The notes below the pieces were generated by a model. The model ran no database searches and was not told the origin of the DNA. It was given only the letters and a program-made list of their open reading frames with translations. Both the position numbers and the translations under genes were made by a program. Below, piece by piece: positions 61,109 through 64,000 of a stretch of DNA of 64,000 nucleotides (its first letter is position 1; every line of letters starts with the position of its first letter). Origin of the DNA: Brachypodius melanocephalos. Lineage: Eukaryota; Chordata; Aves; Passeriformes; Pycnonotidae. The DNA lies in NCBI GenBank assembly GCA_013398615.1, contig VZSR01003807.1, positions 3,688,307 to 3,752,306 of the forward strand, given 5' to 3'.

Positions 61109-64000
61109 CTGCAAAGATATTACAATTGCAAAGTTTAGAGAGAAAATGCTACAGTAGAAACAGTAAACACCAGTGCTTCTCTAAAAGCTTTGTGCTCATT
61201 TCTCATTGGCAACCCTGAGATCAGAGCGAGTGAGATCCCTCAAAACACAGGAGTGATGACCTCCTGAAATGACTGAATGCATGAGGTCATGCTCACTCCT
61301 AGAGGGAAACTGACGGCTGCTGCTGGAACCATAAGAATAGCACTCTGACAAAATGTCCATCTGTCACGCCTCTACAGCTTATTCTACTCCTCATTACAAA
61401 AGGACAGAAACTTCACCAAGTGCTGCCACCTGACTTAGAGACTTCTTCTGAGAATTCCTGGAATTGGCAAGGATGTGATCACACACAATGTCAAAACCAA
61501 AAGCTAACAGGATTTATGAAATGCAATTTTACGAGGGAAGACTTACAAGTAATTTGCCTAGGAGAGAAGAGCATCTCAAATACAAGTATTATGATAGGTC
61601 CTTTTAACTCAAAAAGTAGACTAATCAAGTCTAGCACTGAGACAACATATTAATTATTTATTGCAATTTAAAAAGCTATTTAAGTTCTGTTAAACCAGTA
61701 TACAAGTCACTAATCAAAAAGCTTCAAGAATTTAATTAAAAAAATATATTGAATTGCCAGAGATATAAAACAGAAAAGCAACCCCTCTCCATCACTCATC
61801 TGATGTCTCATAATATGCACAGCTCCCTGAACATCAGGAAAATTCTGGCTGCTACAAAGCCTCAAGAAGCAACAAACGACTGTAGCCCTAAGTTAGCCCA
61901 GGTAAATATGTCTTATCTCTTACACCAACTTTTGTCTTTCAGTCCTAATTTTCAACCAAATAAGTAAACAGCAAAAGTTGGGGTTTTTGCCCTCCTTTTA
62001 TAGGTCACCACTTATGCAGCATTTTAGGAACTGAAGTCAAAAGCCCCAAGTGATGTGGAAGTAGACTCACATATCAAAAAGCATGGGCTAAATATGCTCC
62101 TAAAGACAAAATTTAACAGACCAAGTTTCAATATTCAATGCATTCTACGGTCTACAAAAAAACTACTTCAGAAAACTGCAGCTGTCTAACTGAAATTAAG
62201 CTTGAGATACAGTTTGCAATGTCAGGGTAAAAGACAATGATTATCATCCTCTGTTTTAAACTGACAAATGCAAACTCCTAGTTCTTTAAAGATGAAGAAA
62301 GGCTCCTCAGGCTTTAGCTACTGGTTTTCTAGAAGCATCAAGATGCTAGTAGTCAGAAATCCATTCAGAGGTTGGAAAATAGCTTACCATAACCTCATCT
62401 AATGACTTTACATCAAGCAACATCGCCTCAATTTGCCTGAATCAAGTTTTCTCAATTTCCTTGCAAAACAAACTCCACTGGAGTCATAGGAGGATGAAAG
62501 AGATGATCCTATGTAAACTCAATTTTCTGAAAATGCTGCAGGCAGATTTCCTCACTGCACTTTTCAAAAGCCTTTAAGTACACATTAAAACTAAGCAGTG
62601 CTATAAGGCTTACTAAATCACTCTCTGACATAAGGAGCAACTGTCAGAACCTTTTACAATTCCAGTCAGTCATTGTACTCACTCCTTCCCCACAGAACTA
62701 ACAAAAACAAGCAAACAAACAAACAAAAACCCCCACCAACCCAAACAAGTATGCAGCATTAAAACAATATAGTCAATCACTGAGTCCTCCGAATAATTTT
62801 TACCAAACTTAGACTTCTACAGTTTTAAATTTGTAAGTGATAATCTATCTGGTTATAGGCCTGATATCCAAAATACTTGGTTTCCACTACTAATCTTAAT
62901 TGTTACTTGTTTTAAAGGTTTAGACTAATCCCTGAACTTGTTTTCACATAATAAACTTGAACAATGTCCTCTGTGCTTATACACAAAGTATCTGTATGTA
63001 ATATCATTAATAAGAAATAATGCTGAGACACACATTACTCTTCAACACATTAAACGTGAATTTTCATTACATTATTCATGTAATTACTATAATACAAAGT
63101 TAATGCAAAATCTATCAGTAATAAGAGAAGATTACTTTGTTGATACAGTAGAGGCAACCTGCTTACAAGGTAAAAAACTCAAGAGGCATAGCTACTGGAG
63201 AGGGGATTATAACAAAGAAAACCAAGCCAAACCAAAAAGGCAGCTATTTGAGGTGTAAATCTATCCTTTGGCACAGCTTCTCCTGTTAAATGCAGTATGA
63301 TGTTTGTTTGCAGTGCTATAAACCTGATTACTAAAGTAAGAGTTAATCTAGGATAAGCTATTTCAGAGTTAACAAGCTTCACCCTCAAACTTTATCCCTC
63401 TACTGCTTTTCATTTGTTGCAGGAAGCTTTCCATGAAGCTAAAGCTATTCCAATCTTCAAAAGAAAGCCAAAGAAATAATTGTGTATCTTCAGTGTATCT
63501 TTGGAGCAGAAGCAACAATGCAGCTCCTCTATAAGGTCTGTCCCAGGGCTGTCCTGAGCAGCACTACAGGAGTCACAGGCAAGCCCAACCCCTCAGACAG
63601 CATGCCATGGAAACTGCTATCTGTCATGGGCATGACCACAAAGGCAAACCCAGCAGTGTGACATAAAACTGCTCAAGCCAGTTCCACTGACCACTCCTGA
63701 GTGAACTGTGAGGCAGGTGATATTGCATCATCCTGATGACAGCTTCAGCAAAGAAACATCTCAATTTCTCTTGTTTATCACTGGAAACTTCTCTCAAAGC
63801 TATCAGTATAAACATCATGTCTCCTTGCTGTACATTCTGCTCTCTCCCTTCTAAAAAAGACTTCAGTGACTCCTTCTCTTCCACAAACTTTCCCAAAAGA
63901 ATTCCTACTGGAAAGCTGCTGGACTGCATTACAAGACACAGCAGGTGACCAGCAGAAAGCTGCAATTTAGAGCTACTGCACATACTAAGAGGAGTCAAAT
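61109..64000 (-). other. ARID4B: ARID4B intron continuing past the window edge
   Basis: No further ARID4B exon was found here. The preceding exon (expected to encode the VVCVDYISLDKKKALWFPAL block) is not in this stretch. A protein-like minus-strand frame (63624-63998) runs to the window edge. Confidence 0.7.

Noticed and set aside
1..64000. CRISPR arrays, operons, prokaryotic elements and tRNA or rRNA genes
   Set aside because: The window is eukaryotic and none of these signals was seen; repeats are microsatellites and CR1/LTR fragments.

Overview
This window is bird nuclear DNA. It has introns with GT-AG boundaries, two CpG-island promoters in an AT-rich background, CR1 retrotransposon tails and a short fragment resembling an avian retroviral LTR. 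No species can be named. All three recognisable genes lie on the minus strand. From right to left they are ARID4B (3' part only, its 5' end lying beyond base 64000), RBM34 (complete) and TOMM20 (complete). This is the neighbourhood known from vertebrate genomes (human 1q42). Exon models were assembled by hand from reading frame, splice consensus, phase continuity and remembered family sequences.

Layout: 1-3294 is flank with no gene seen. About 3295-5307 is the TOMM20 3' untranslated region, and five coding exons lie between 5308 and 11673 (145 codons). The TOMM20 CpG island carries ETS-like, CRE/ATF and NRF1-type sites; a truncated CR1 lies on either side of it. RBM34 has ten coding exons from 12658 to 19136 (427 codons, two RRM domains), and its CpG-island promoter is followed by a third CR1. 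The 19137-21600 interval is intergenic and contains a 100-N gap. ARID4B occupies 21600-64000: a 1.6 kb 3' UTR and 16 coding exons, giving the last 1,116 codons (part of the RBB1NT region, ARID, chromo-barrel/Tudor-knot, lysine/serine-rich tail and C-terminal coiled coil).

Roles: TOMM20 is the outer-membrane receptor for mitochondrial presequences, RBM34 is a nucleolar RRM protein, and ARID4B is a chromatin adaptor of the SIN3/HDAC complex. They share strand and neighbourhood but no pathway, and each looks like its own transcription unit.

Items for a second look: a near-perfect 70-base inverted repeat in TOMM20 intron 1; a GC-AG intron in ARID4B whose use is forced by the reading frame; a duplicated splice donor and an in-frame RNP2-like intronic stretch at the same RBM34 exon; three CR1 tails beside the two promoters; a possible SNORA14-type snoRNA; and three protein-like open frames inside ARID4B introns. 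No convincing new multi-gene system was found.
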